A program made the translations under genes and the position numbers. A stretch of DNA of 64,000 nucleotides, taken from positions 32,172-96,171 of the forward strand of contig CAUYUJ010000666.1 of NCBI GenBank assembly GCA_963575745.1, given 5' to 3'. This stretch comes from Prorocentrum cordatum. Lineage: Eukaryota; Sar; Dinophyceae; Prorocentrales; Prorocentraceae. The notes below the pieces were generated by a model. It worked only from the letters and a program-made list of their open reading frames with translations. It was not told the DNA's origin and did not search any database. Positions 29,522 through 39,200 of this stretch are shown piece by piece. Numbering within the stretch: the first letter of the stretch is position 1; every line of letters starts with the position of its first letter.

Positions 29522-29917
29522 TCTGCCTGCCTCGGCCTGCCAGGTGCATGATCGCGCAAACGGTGACCGAGACGGGCCCCAGCATGCGGCGGCCCCACCT
29601 GGCCCAGGCGCCTTGGCGCAGGATGTCGCGTCACATGGCGTCGGCGGCAACGGTGAACCGCGGGAGCTCCAGGAGCCACTCTATGCGCGTGTATGACATA
29701 CATCGTTTATCGCAAACTATTTCTTGTCGTTGCGTGCAAAGCTGCGTGTGTGTGTGTGTGTGTGTGTGAGTGTGTGTGTGTGTGTGTGCGTGTGTGTGTG
29801 CCTGTGTTGTTACGGGCGATGCCCGAGAAGTTGATGTTTGGAGCGTTGTCGGATCCCCATATGCGCTTCCTGGAGCCTGTGGAATGCCCCTCCTAACCCA
29901 GTGCCTATTGCAAGGAG
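29522..29917. other. Probable intron sequence with (GT)n
   Basis: 29745-29806 is (GT)n. The region ends in a possible acceptor CCTATTGCAAG at 29915. A short possible exon (29548-29690) is not well supported. Confidence 0.45.
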
Positions 29918-32362
29918 TTGGGGGGCGAAGAACAACGCCGCGTAGACCAGTGGCGGGCCAGGGGCGCTCGCGCTGACGGAGATGAGGGAGACAGTGACGG
30001 AGGTACGGAGATGGGCGGTGACGGTGAGCGCCCATTCAAGAGGAGGCGGCAGCTACTTATGTCAGGCGGATCGGCCCAATCACCATCTGACCTGCTAGGT
30101 GGTGATTCCGACCCCGACCCCTTGTGCAAGGCAGAGCCCAAAGGGAAATTCGCGGCATTGCTCGAACTATTCGATGAAGAACCAGACGTCACTCTCGGAG
30201 CTGGGTTGAACTTGGACCCTTCCAGTGCAGCCAGCCCAATGCCAAGCCGTGTCCAGGGGGAGCCAGGCGGAGTTGTTGGTGGATCGCCGCCGCCATCAGT
30301 TGATTCTAAGAGGTCTGCGAAAGGTTCGAAGAAGCAGCCCTGCAAGGTCTGCAACCAAGTATTCGACAAGATGCCGCCCAACTCACCCTACTGTTACGAC
30401 CACAAGGAGATGGTTGAGTTTGCCTGGCATCAAGCGTGCAATCAATCCACCGACGAGGAGACGGAGGAGGCCAAAGAATACTTCAAGCACTGCCGGGATA
30501 AGGACCCCGCCAAGTTCACTCAGCTCATCTTTGACGCGGAGATCCAGGCTGGGGGGAGGCGTGGGCGAGGCATCAAGCGTAAGTGGTTGGACTGGTCCCA
30601 GTACACAATTACCATGTCTTCCAAGAAGGAGCAGGAGGACCAGAGCAAGTTGAAGTGGTGCGACTGCATCGACTGGACATACCATCACACGGTGAAGCGC
30701 ATGATGCCCAGACCCGAGTCCGACAATGAATGGAAGGAGGCACTGGAGAAAACGAAGGGCACGAAGTGGCAGAGGGGCACGGGCACGACTATGCAGATCT
30801 TGGTGAAGAAAGGCGACTACGCTCTTTACAAGCAATCTCTTGCTCAGACCCAGTCCTGGACGACTGGGGAGAAGCAGAAGAAGAACCCGTCCGAGGCAGA
30901 CTTCAAGAAAGGCATCGAGAAGATCAAGCAGGGCCAGGCGTCTTTCACCGACGACACCTTCGACGGTTTAGGTGGCAGCGTCGGAGCTGCGCCCGCACCT
31001 CATGGGCAAGAGCATGATGTCGGCGGCGGCGCATTCACCGACCCCGGCACGGGCGCCGACGAGCCGCGCTCGAAGAGGCGGAAGACCTCCACTGCCTCCG
31101 CTGATGGATCTGTAGCTTTGCAGTCTGAGCCAGCTGGTGGAAAGCATCGGAAGAGGGCGCATATCTTGGGATCGTTGCAGCTGCAGACAGAAGGATCGCT
31201 TAAGTCCCTCGTCGCGACCGAGGTCGCGCGTTGGGAAGGCACCGCTTCCACACTTTCCGTCCCTCAGAGCGTTGAAGCGGCAATTGCAGAGTCGAAGCAT
31301 GGTATTCCTGAAGCGGGTGTGCACGCAGAGGTATGCGGTGGTCACTTGAAGAGTCTGGATGTGCGCCTCAGCATCTTAGCGGCAATCCACAGCGGCCAGC
31401 TTAAGACGAAGGTCGACTCCCTCGACACGAGGAGCAAGGCGCAGCTCCCTGTTTCGACCGAGTGTCTGGTAGAGATTTCGGAGATCAAGCAGAGGATCAC
31501 CCAGGTCATGGACACCTCAAACAAGGAGGATCTGAAGAAGTTCGAGGAGTCGATCATCGAGAGTATCAACTACATCTCTCAAGTCCGCTCCGCTGTGGCC
31601 ACTGGCATCAAAGACCTGGGGCAGGCTGTGAAGCAGCACCAGAAGCGAGAGCAGAAAGACAAAGCAAATGCTGAGAAGCAAGTGCAGAAGGAGAAGAGGG
31701 CAAAAGCAAAAGCAGAGGCAAGAGCTCTTGCGAGGGCTCAGGTTGCGACGGCGCCAGCGGTCCAATCGCCCAAGACCATCTTCGACGTCAGCTGGGAGGG
31801 TGTCGCTCAGAATATTTGCAAGTACAAGGACATGGTTGAGTTTGAGACGCTCGGTGGGAGGTCTCCCCCAAACGAGCCGTGCATGATCAACGTCGCGGAC
31901 AAGATCAAGTCCTTCATCGATCAGACCGGGAACATCAAAGCTGGGCTGGCCTCGTTCACTGCCACCTTCACCTCCTCTCCCCAAGCGACGCTCACGGGCC
32001 GGGCGTCCTGCCCCTTGAATGCTACGTCTGGCGCGGTGGCTAGCCAGAAAGCAATTGTGCGACAGTGTGCTCCGCGTATCCCTCATGTACTGCAGGTGGA
32101 AGACAAGGTGCCTGCTATGGGTCTGAGCTTCAGCGGGGCGTTGGAAACTCATCGCAGCGCTTACTTTGAGCATCTTGCTTTGGGTTCGATTCGCTTCAGC
32201 GTCAGTGGCACCAGGGATGTAGTGATCTTCAAGTACGAGACGTTGGACAAGGCCTTCCCGGAGCAGGGCCCGTTCAACATGATTAAAGAGCTCTCGAAGG
32301 TTTCACGGGATCTTCGGAGGGAAGAGGAGGAGGAGGAGGAGGAGGAGGAGGAGGAGGAGTGA
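29918..32362 (+). CDS. Large unknown protein with a Cys/His finger
   Basis: Coding-like from about 29916 (acceptor) to about 32325, where it runs into a (GGA)n tract giving a poly-Glu end, so the last ~15 residues are probably intron. It has an acidic/basic N-terminus (GERPFKRRRQLLMSGG), a probable zinc-binding segment PCKVCNQVFDKMPPNSPYCYDHKEMVEFAW near residues 140-170, a basic GRRGRGIKRKWLDWSQY motif, and a Lys/Glu-rich helical region KQHQKREQKDKANAEKQVQ that may be a coiled coil. The C-terminal region looks globular (SWEGVAQNICKYKDMVEFETLGG). No named family recognised; the finger plus basic segment suggests a nuclear or nucleic-acid-binding protein. Confidence 0.58.
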   Translation: MGGEEQRRVDQWRARGARADGDEGDSDGGTEMGGDGERPFKRRRQLLMSGGSAQSPSDLLGGDSDPDPLCKAEPKGKFAALLELFDEEPDVTLGAGLNLDPSSAASPMPSRVQGEPGGVVGGSPPPSVDSKRSAKGSKKQPCKVCNQVFDKMPPNSPYCYDHKEMVEFAWHQACNQSTDEETEEAKEYFKHCRDKDPAKFTQLIFDAEIQAGGRRGRGIKRKWLDWSQYTITMSSKKEQEDQSKLKWCDCIDWTYHHTVKRMMPRPESDNEWKEALEKTKGTKWQRGTGTTMQILVKKGDYALYKQSLAQTQSWTTGEKQKKNPSEADFKKGIEKIKQGQASFTDDTFDGLGGSVGAAPAPHGQEHDVGGGAFTDPGTGADEPRSKRRKTSTASADGSVALQSEPAGGKHRKRAHILGSLQLQTEGSLKSLVATEVARWEGTASTLSVPQSVEAAIAESKHGIPEAGVHAEVCGGHLKSLDVRLSILAAIHSGQLKTKVDSLDTRSKAQLPVSTECLVEISEIKQRITQVMDTSNKEDLKKFEESIIESINYISQVRSAVATGIKDLGQAVKQHQKREQKDKANAEKQVQKEKRAKAKAEARALARAQVATAPAVQSPKTIFDVSWEGVAQNICKYKDMVEFETLGGRSPPNEPCMINVADKIKSFIDQTGNIKAGLASFTATFTSSPQATLTGRASCPLNATSGAVASQKAIVRQCAPRIPHVLQVEDKVPAMGLSFSGALETHRSAYFEHLALGSIRFSVSGTRDVVIFKYETLDKAFPEQGPFNMIKELSKVSRDLRREEEEEEEEEEEEE

Positions 32363-32521
32363 GAAAGGAGATGGAGGAGTGAGAAAGGAGATGGAGGGAG
32401 GAGAAGTGGAGGGAGGAGAAGAGAGGAAGGATGGAGGAGTGAGGACTTCAGAGCAAGGCCAGATCATTTAAGGGTTTAGCTTCGCTCCGACCGACGCCAC
32501 AGCAGGTGGCCCCCGACTAAG

Positions 32522-32838
32522 CGAATGCCATTCTCGAGCAGGGCATTTTCGCACGGGCGCCCCCTGGCTCTGTGTTGGTTGTACCAGCTGCTCATATCAT
32601 TCTTGAGCAGGCACACAAGGGGCAGCAAAGTTTGGGGTTACGTTTGAGCTACATGGACTTGGACGAGAAGGACGCCTTCACCGCATTTGCAGCCGACATC
32701 CGCAAGTTCGATCCGAAGTTCTCCCAGAATCAGCTGATGGTCAAGCTCGTGAGGGCGTTAGAGGGGCTCGACAACCTTACAAAGTCGAGCTCTGGCAGTG
32801 CTGGCAGCGGCATGGCGCCACCCGTTGGCGGATCGTAG
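32522..32838 (+). CDS. Probable last exon of the preceding unknown gene
   Basis: The frame opens right after a stop, with an acceptor-like CCCCCGACTAAG ending at 32521. It reads ANAILEQGIFARAPPGSVLV ... LSYMDLDEKDAFTAFAADIRKFDPKFSQNQLMVKLVRALEGLDNL, then a Ser/Gly tail and TAG at 32836. The amphipathic helical look supports coding; ATG codons inside (e.g. MDLDEKD) could also start a short protein. No domain recognised. Confidence 0.45.
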
Positions 32839-33000
32839 GTCGAGAGCTCGAGGGTAGTGCAGATTTTGTCAGAATTTGTTGTGCCGTGCGACTGTGCGGC
32901 TGGTACTAGTACGTGGGCTCACTGTACGGATCACTCGACTGCGGAGTGTGCAAAGACGTTTTGCTCGGATGCGCCAGGAAGAATGTGCGATGATCGATTA

Positions 33001-33671
33001 CCCCAGTGCGACCCTACCTAGAAGTTGGAGCCCCTAGGAAATCAGCATTAGTTGCTATGCTATGCTATGCAATGCTATGCCATGATATGCTGCACGATGC
33101 TATGATGTGCTATGCGATGCTATGCTGCGCTATGCTATGCTATGGCATGCTATGCTAAGACATGCCATGTCATGCTGCGCTGTGCTATGTTGCGCTATGT
33201 TATGCTATGATATGCTATGCTATGCTAAGCTGCGCTATGCTATACTATGCTATGCTATGCTGCGCTGTGCTATGCTGTGCTGTGCTGCGCTGTGCTACGA
33301 TATGCTATGCTGTGCTATGCTGCGCTATGCTATGCTATGCTATGCTGGGTTATGCTATTATATGATGTGCTGCGCTATGCTACGCTACGCTTTGCTATGC
33401 TATGCTGTGCTCTGCTATGCTAAAGCTCAGCGACGCTAAGATGAAGGTAAGCCAAGCTAAGATAAACCTGAGCTAAGATGAAGCTAAGCTAAGCTAAGAA
33501 GAAATAAGTTAGGCTAAGCCAAGATGAGATAAGCAACGCTAAGCTAAGGGGACGCAACTGGGGGAACCACGGGGCGGATCCTGGGGGAACCGCCCGGGGC
33601 GTTTTCCACTGCCCGGCCCCTTTAAGCTAAAACAGTCAGAACCCTTCTAGGCAGAGCCTAGGTAGGGAATT
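33001..33671 (-). repeat. Right arm of the ~600-bp inverted repeat pair
   Basis: Reverse complement of 22691-23292: starts CCCCAGTGCGACC...TAGAAGTTGGAGCCCCTAGG, then (TATGC)n at about 33052-33421, AAGCTAAG-rich sequence, GGGGAACCGCCC, and ends CTAGGCAGAGCCTAGG near 33661. Similarity by eye is roughly 80-85% outside the pentamer array. Confidence 0.85.
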
Positions 33672-34735
33672 ATGCACGTCTTGAAGTATACCTCCCAACA
33701 TTGCTAACATCATATCTGGTGAGCCCACTTGGGGCGACTGCATCTTTCCGATTCTCTCGACGGGCTCCGCGATGAGGAAGCGGAGGAGCAGCAGCAGGGA
33801 AGTGAGGGTCGAGGTGGAGGAGGTGCGCCTCCTTCGTTCTTCATGTTATGCCGATGTTGCAGGGCCACCGTTGGTTTGGCATTGCAGCGTTCCCCAAATA
33901 AGTGCTTGCGATAGGGGTTCCTACTTCGTTCAACCATCTGGACATGGCTCGTAATCGCATGCATTGCATAGCATCTGTTGCACCGCGCATACAACAATAA
34001 ACTACGGCTTGGGGTCCACGCTGGCAATAATTCATAGGCTCACGCCGAACCGCCGAACCGTTAGGACCCTCGGATGCCGAGGATCAAACTTGTTGACAGA
34101 AGGTCGACGGAATAGTTGATGTGCTCTTCCTCCTCCTCCTACTCTCCTCCTCGATTCCATCCCTCCTCCTACTCACCCTCCTTTCCTCGATCCTTGCTCG
34201 ATCCAGCGACAACGCCGCCAAAAAGAGGCATACAGGGCCCCCGAAACGTCAAACCCTGCCCCTTGACCCTGTGCGCCTGCGAGGGGCCTCTTTGGAGCTT
34301 CTTGGGGGCACGTTGGAGCTTCTTGGGAGCTTCTTGGGGGAACCTGGCCAAGTATAGAATCCGGAGGAAACTCGAGGAACCCTGAGGAACCTATATGAAT
34401 GCAGAGGAATCCAGAGGAATCCGTCGGAATCGGGGGAAACCCTGATGGATCTGTGGAACCATGAGGAGTCCCGAGGACACCTGAAGAATCCGGATAACCA
34501 AAAAAGAAACCCCATGAATCTGGAGGAGCCTTAAGGAACCCTGAGGAAACTTGAGGAATCATAAGAAGTTGGGGGGCTTGGGCGATTCCAAAAATAGTCT
34601 GGAGGAATCTTGGCTGAAACCAAAAACCAGGCTCCCCAGGGAAACTTACTATCCAGAGTGGGAGGGGACGGAGCTGGGCGGGTGATGGACCACCAGAGCA
34701 CTGCTCCAGCCTTCCCTCAGCCCTGGGTCTGCTGA
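33672..34735. other. Gene-free stretch with short degenerate repeats
   Basis: 34120-34195 is TCC-rich. 34360-34620 is an irregular repeat around GAGGAATCC. 34655-34735 is the end of the dispersed segment also at 11160-11238. No gene recognised. Confidence 0.6.
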
Positions 34736-35135
34736 CCACACAGGAGCACGGCAGACCACACAGGAGCGCGGCAAACCACAAAGGAGCAAGGCAGACCCCA
34801 AATGAGCACGGCAGTCCACACGTTCGCACGGCAGACCCCACAGGAGCACGGCAGACCGCACATGAGCACGGCAGACCAAGAAGGAGCACGGCAGACCACA
34901 CAGGAGCACGGCAGACCACACAGGAGCACGGCAGACCACACAGGACACGGCAGACCCCACGGGAGCACGGCAGACCACACAGGAGCACGGCAAACCACAC
35001 AAGAGCACGGCAGACCATACAGGAGCACGCCAGACCACACAGGAGCACGGCAGACCACACGTTCGCACGGCAAACTCCACAGGAGCACGGCAGACCCCAA
35101 AGGAGCACGGCAGACCACAGGAGCACGGCAGACCG
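34736..35135 (+). repeat. 20-bp satellite array, + orientation
   Basis: Same variant order as 11239-11620, ending instead in degenerate CTTGGGCCGTCTTGG repeats. Confidence 0.93.
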
Positions 35136-35500
35136 TCTTCGAGGCCTCTTGGGCCGTCTTGGGGCCCTCTTGGAGCCATCTTAGCCGTCTTGGAGGCCAT
35201 CTTGGCCGTCTTGGAAGACATCTTGGGCGTCTTGGAGGCCTCTTGCGCCGTGTTAGGGCCCTCTTGGGACCGTCTTGGGGACTTCTTGGGCCGTTTCGGG
35301 GCCATCTTGAAGGCCTCTTGGGCGATCTTAAAGCGATCTTGGGGGCCTCTTGGGCCGTCTTGGGCCGTCGGAACGCGGCAGGCCATCATTTAGTCTGTTC
35401 TGTTGCGTTTATGGGTTTCTCTGACGTTCTCAAGAAAAGGGTCTCTGACGCACGTGGTGGATAAAAAACGGCGCTTCCCGTTCTTGTCCGGTCAGGTTCC
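35136..35500 (-). repeat. Degenerate CTTGGGGCCTCTTGG repeat plus dispersed module
   Basis: 35136-35385 is the inverted counterpart of the CCAAGAGGCC arrays. 35420-35500 is the TCTCTGACGTTCTC / CCCGTTCTTGTCCGG module. Confidence 0.78.
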
Positions 35501-35504
35501 CCCC

Positions 35505-35768
35505 AAAATGGCCATTTCGCTCGAGACATCCTCGAAAAATTGAGGTGTTGGAGGCTATCGTTTAAGACGTCTTATGTTAAAAATGGCCGTTTCGCTCGAG
35601 ACATCCTCAGAAAGTCGGGGTGTTGAAAAATGTCAAAATTTTTTGTTGTGCATGACAAATGAGCGTTTCGCTCGAGAAATCCTCGAAAAAATGAGATGCC
35701 GACAGAGGTGTTTTACAACCTCTTATGTTAAAAATGACGTTTTCGCTCGGGACGTTCTCAGAAAATGA
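35505..35768 (+). repeat. 75-bp CTCGAGACATCC repeat block
   Basis: Four units, slightly more diverged than the 9306 and 13890 copies. Confidence 0.87.
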
Positions 35769-35769
35769 G

Positions 35770-36231
35770 CAGGTGGTCTGCCGTGCTCCTGTGTGGAGCA
35801 CGGCAGACCATGGCCATTTCGCTCGAGACATCCTCAAAAAATCGAGGTGTGGTCTGCCGTGCTCCTGTGTGGTCTGCCGTGCTCCTGTGGTCTGCCGTGC
35901 TCCCCACAGGAGCACGGCAGACCGCGCGTAGGAACCGAGAGGAGCACGGCAGACCAAGACGAGGAGCACGGCAGACCAGGCTTAGGAACCGAGAGGAGCA
36001 CGGCAGACCAAGACGAGGAGCACGGCAGACCAGGCACCAAGAGCGCCCTCAAGACGACGGAAAGGATGACCAAGACGAGGAGCACGGCAGACCAAGACGA
36101 GGAGCACGGCAGACTATGCCCTAAGAGTGCCCTCAAGACGGCCGAACAACGGCAGACCCCATAGGAGCACGGCAGACCACAGAAGAGCACGGCAGACCAA
36201 CAGGAGCACGGCAGACCACACAAGAGCACGG
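35770..36231. repeat. 20-bp satellite block interrupted by the LINE
   Basis: Hairpin junction, composite AAGACGAGG block, then regular units that stop exactly at the LINE 5' end; continues after the LINE at 43462. Confidence 0.92.
36217..36231 (+). repeat. Target-site duplication, left copy (15 bp)
   Basis: CACACAAGAGCACGG directly 5' of the LINE. An identical copy is at 43462-43476 directly 3' of it. The bases next to each copy differ, so the duplication is 15 bp. Confidence 0.9.
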
Positions 36232-36253
36232 TCCGTAGCCATTTTGGCTCAAG
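36232..36253 (+). promoter_or_regulatory. Complete 22-nt dinoflagellate spliced leader (DinoSL)
   Basis: Starts TCCGTAGCCATTTTGG and ends CTCAAG, matching the published DinoSL consensus (first base D = T, A or G) at all 22 positions. It abuts the target-site duplication upstream. In RNA it is added by trans-splicing; here it is genomic because cDNA was integrated. ATG follows 3 nt downstream at 36257. Confidence 0.95.
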
Positions 36254-36256
36254 GCC

Positions 36257-39200
36257 ATGGCGCACCCGACGACCGCGAGTCCGTCGGGCGTTCTTGAGCG
36301 CGAGGGGCGCTCTGCCACGAACCAGAAGCTTCGCCTTCTTTGGTTTCCTTCGCGCCTGCAGGGCAGAGTGTTTCGGCCGAGCAGCGGCCAGTCCCTCTGG
36401 GTGCCGCCATGTCGGAGGTTGCCTCGGGGCTGGCGAGGCGGGCGTACTGGTTGTGTGCTAAGCGTGGCTGTAACGCTTGGAACTGGTGTGACAAGCGCTG
36501 GACGTGCAAGGAGTGCGGCACCAGTGCTCCCCCATGGACGAAGGAGTACCGCTCCGACAAGGCCCCCCCGCGGGTGGACGCAGACGGGTTCGTGCAGCAA
36601 CCCAGGGGAAGGGCTGCGCAGCGCGCGGCGAAGCGCTCGGCCTCCCAGCGGGCCCTCTCTGGGAGTACCGCGCCCAGCAGCGCCCCCAACAGCAGGGCAC
36701 GGCGAGCGCGACCTTGGGGAGAGGCCAAGACCCAGATCGAGGGGCTGCAGGCGCAGCTCGTGGCGGCCAGGGAGCGCGTCGACACGCTCCAGGGGGCCTC
36801 GGCGCTCGGGCTCTCGGCGGACTTCCAGCGTGAGGCGGAGAATGCCCTCCAGCAGGGCAAGGACCAGGTCGCCGCCCTGGAGCTGGCCGTCCAGGAGGCC
36901 CAGCGGACGGAGCGCCCCCCTCACTCGGTGCTCCACATCGAGGCCAACGCCATTCAGAAGGTCGAGCGCCAGCTGGCCACGGCACGCACCAAGAGGGAGA
37001 AGCTCCAGCTGCAGGCGTCCGAGCTGCGCGAACTCATCGCGGAGAAGCAGGAGCAGCTGTCCGCAGCCGAGTTGGGAGTGGATGAGGTCACGGGGCAGAT
37101 TGCCGAGCTGGAAGAGACCAGCGCCAAGGTCACGCAGCAGGCGATCCAGCGGGCCAACGCGGCTGTCGGAGGCGTTCCGAGCCCGCTTGGGGACGCAGTC
37201 CAGGGGTTGCTCACTCAAGTCGGCGCCCTGTCGGATCTCCTCAAGCAGCACGGAGCCGAGCTGCCCCCCAGGTTTTCCGAGATCGTCGGGATTCTCAACA
37301 CGCAGAAGGAGGCGGTCGCTGATGTGCTCAGGCCCAGCAGCAGCTCGGCCAGGAAGCGTTGGGGCGACTGCGTCGGAGACGACGGCTTCGCGACTGAGGA
37401 TGACGACATGCCGCTCGATATCGTGGCCTCTGGGGGGCCGGCGGCCGCCCCTCCCGCTGCCGCCACGCAGGCAGGGCCTACCGCGGCTGGGCCGCCAGCC
37501 TCGCGGGCCAGGCCAGCGGACGGGCCCTACGGCCCTGCTGCGGTCCGCGGCCAGCACGGGGCGACCCTGGGCGCGTGGCCTCAGGTGGAGCCGTGCCTCG
37601 CAAAGGCCCTCGCCGAGCAAGGGGCGGCCCTCTCGGACGGCGACCCCTTGGTGGCTGCGGCTGCTGTCGTTGCTCCTGCTGCTGGGTACGGGCCGCGCCG
37701 TGGGTGATGCGGGAGCGTTGGAGTGGTCAGCTTCCACCGTCGGCCTCGACGTCGAGGACAGCGGGGCGCCTCCCCCTCGGGACGTGCGCGGGCCCAGCTG
37801 CTGGGACAGGTGGAGGAGGCGCTGCGACGGCCGCTGGCGCGTCCGCGCCCCTCGCAGGCGGCGGGCGGCGCCGAGCACCCTTGCCCGAGGTAGCCAGCTG
37901 GCGCGGTCGGGAACACCGAGGTGGCCCCCCGACGGCCAGTCAGGGGCCGAGAGCGGTGGGATTCAGCCCCACGACGCCGCAGCTCTCGGCCCCGATGGTG
38001 ATGGGCAGGCGCACCCCCCGCTGGCAACCGGAGGGGCGGAGGGACGGCCACCTCCTCAGCGACGGCCACCTCCCGTGCTTGCGAGCGGCCCGCCGACGCC
38101 GATGAGGAGCGCTGGAGCGAGGGGCCAGGTCCCCCCTCCAGTCCTGGTGGGGGCGGAGGGTCCCGCGACCAGGGGCGCGGCGGGCCTTGCGTCGGGCGCT
38201 GGCGAGCGCGCCGCTCGCGAGGCAGCCGTCATCGGCAAGGCGCCGCTGGTTGACAGTGCAGGAGGCCAGCAGCTTCGATCTGGCCTCGTCATGTTCGGCT
38301 GCAATGGCAACGCTTGGAGCAGGAGCATTGAGGCCATTGAGGCCTTCTTCAAGGCGTACGACTACTGGCCCGACGTAGTGGCGCTGCAGGAGACGAGGCT
38401 CCCGCATGAGCGCCTGCCCAGTGCGGTGGCTCAGGCCCGAGGCCTGGGTTACGCGGCCTTCCTCCACGAGGCAGCGCTGACGGAGAAGCAGGGGCCCCAG
38501 GCGACCTCAGGCGGCGTGGCGATTCTGGTGCGAGACGGCTTGCAGGCCGACGAGTCTGCGTACCCGCTGCCCTCGGCCTTGCGGCACCGCCTCATCGGAG
38601 TGGAGGTCGCCGCCGCCTCTGGCCTGCGGTTCCTGGTGCTCGCTGGGTATTTTCAGCACTCTGTGGGCCCTCGAGGCACCAACCTGGACATGTTTTCGGC
38701 CATCTCGGAGGTGACGGGCTTCTCTGCCGACATCCCGTGGGTCCTCCAAGCCGACTTCAACATGGAGCCCGAGCCCCTGGAGGAGTTGGGGTGGCCCGCG
38801 GCGGTGCGGGGGCACGTCCTGGGGCCCTCGGAGGCGACGTGCCATGCCGAGGGCTGTGACCACCTCTACGACTGGTTCGTGGCTTCCGCGGCGTTGGCAG
38901 CCTGCACGGCCTCCTGCGCCACCACGCTCGAGGGCTTCGGTCTACACCCTCATCGCCCAGTCCTGCTTCGCCTCCAGGATGTTCGGGCAGATGCGTTGGT
39001 GGAGGTTCCGTCCAGGCCAGCACGCTTCCCCGAAGTTGCCCCTGAGCTCCTTCGGGCGCACGAGGACGCCGAGATTGTGTGCTACACGGTTGGCAAGAAG
39101 GGACAGGTCGCGCCCAGGGGCGTCTCGTGGTCCTGGGACGCAGGCACTCCACCGACCAGCCTCTCCGCCGCCTTCAGCGAGTGGGCGGCAGCTGCCGAAG

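Noticed and set aside
36133-37878. Minus-strand 581-residue ORF opposite LINE ORF1
   Set aside because: Shadow of GC-rich ORF1/ORF2; Arg/Leu-rich with no domain, and it crosses the LINE 5' border into satellite.
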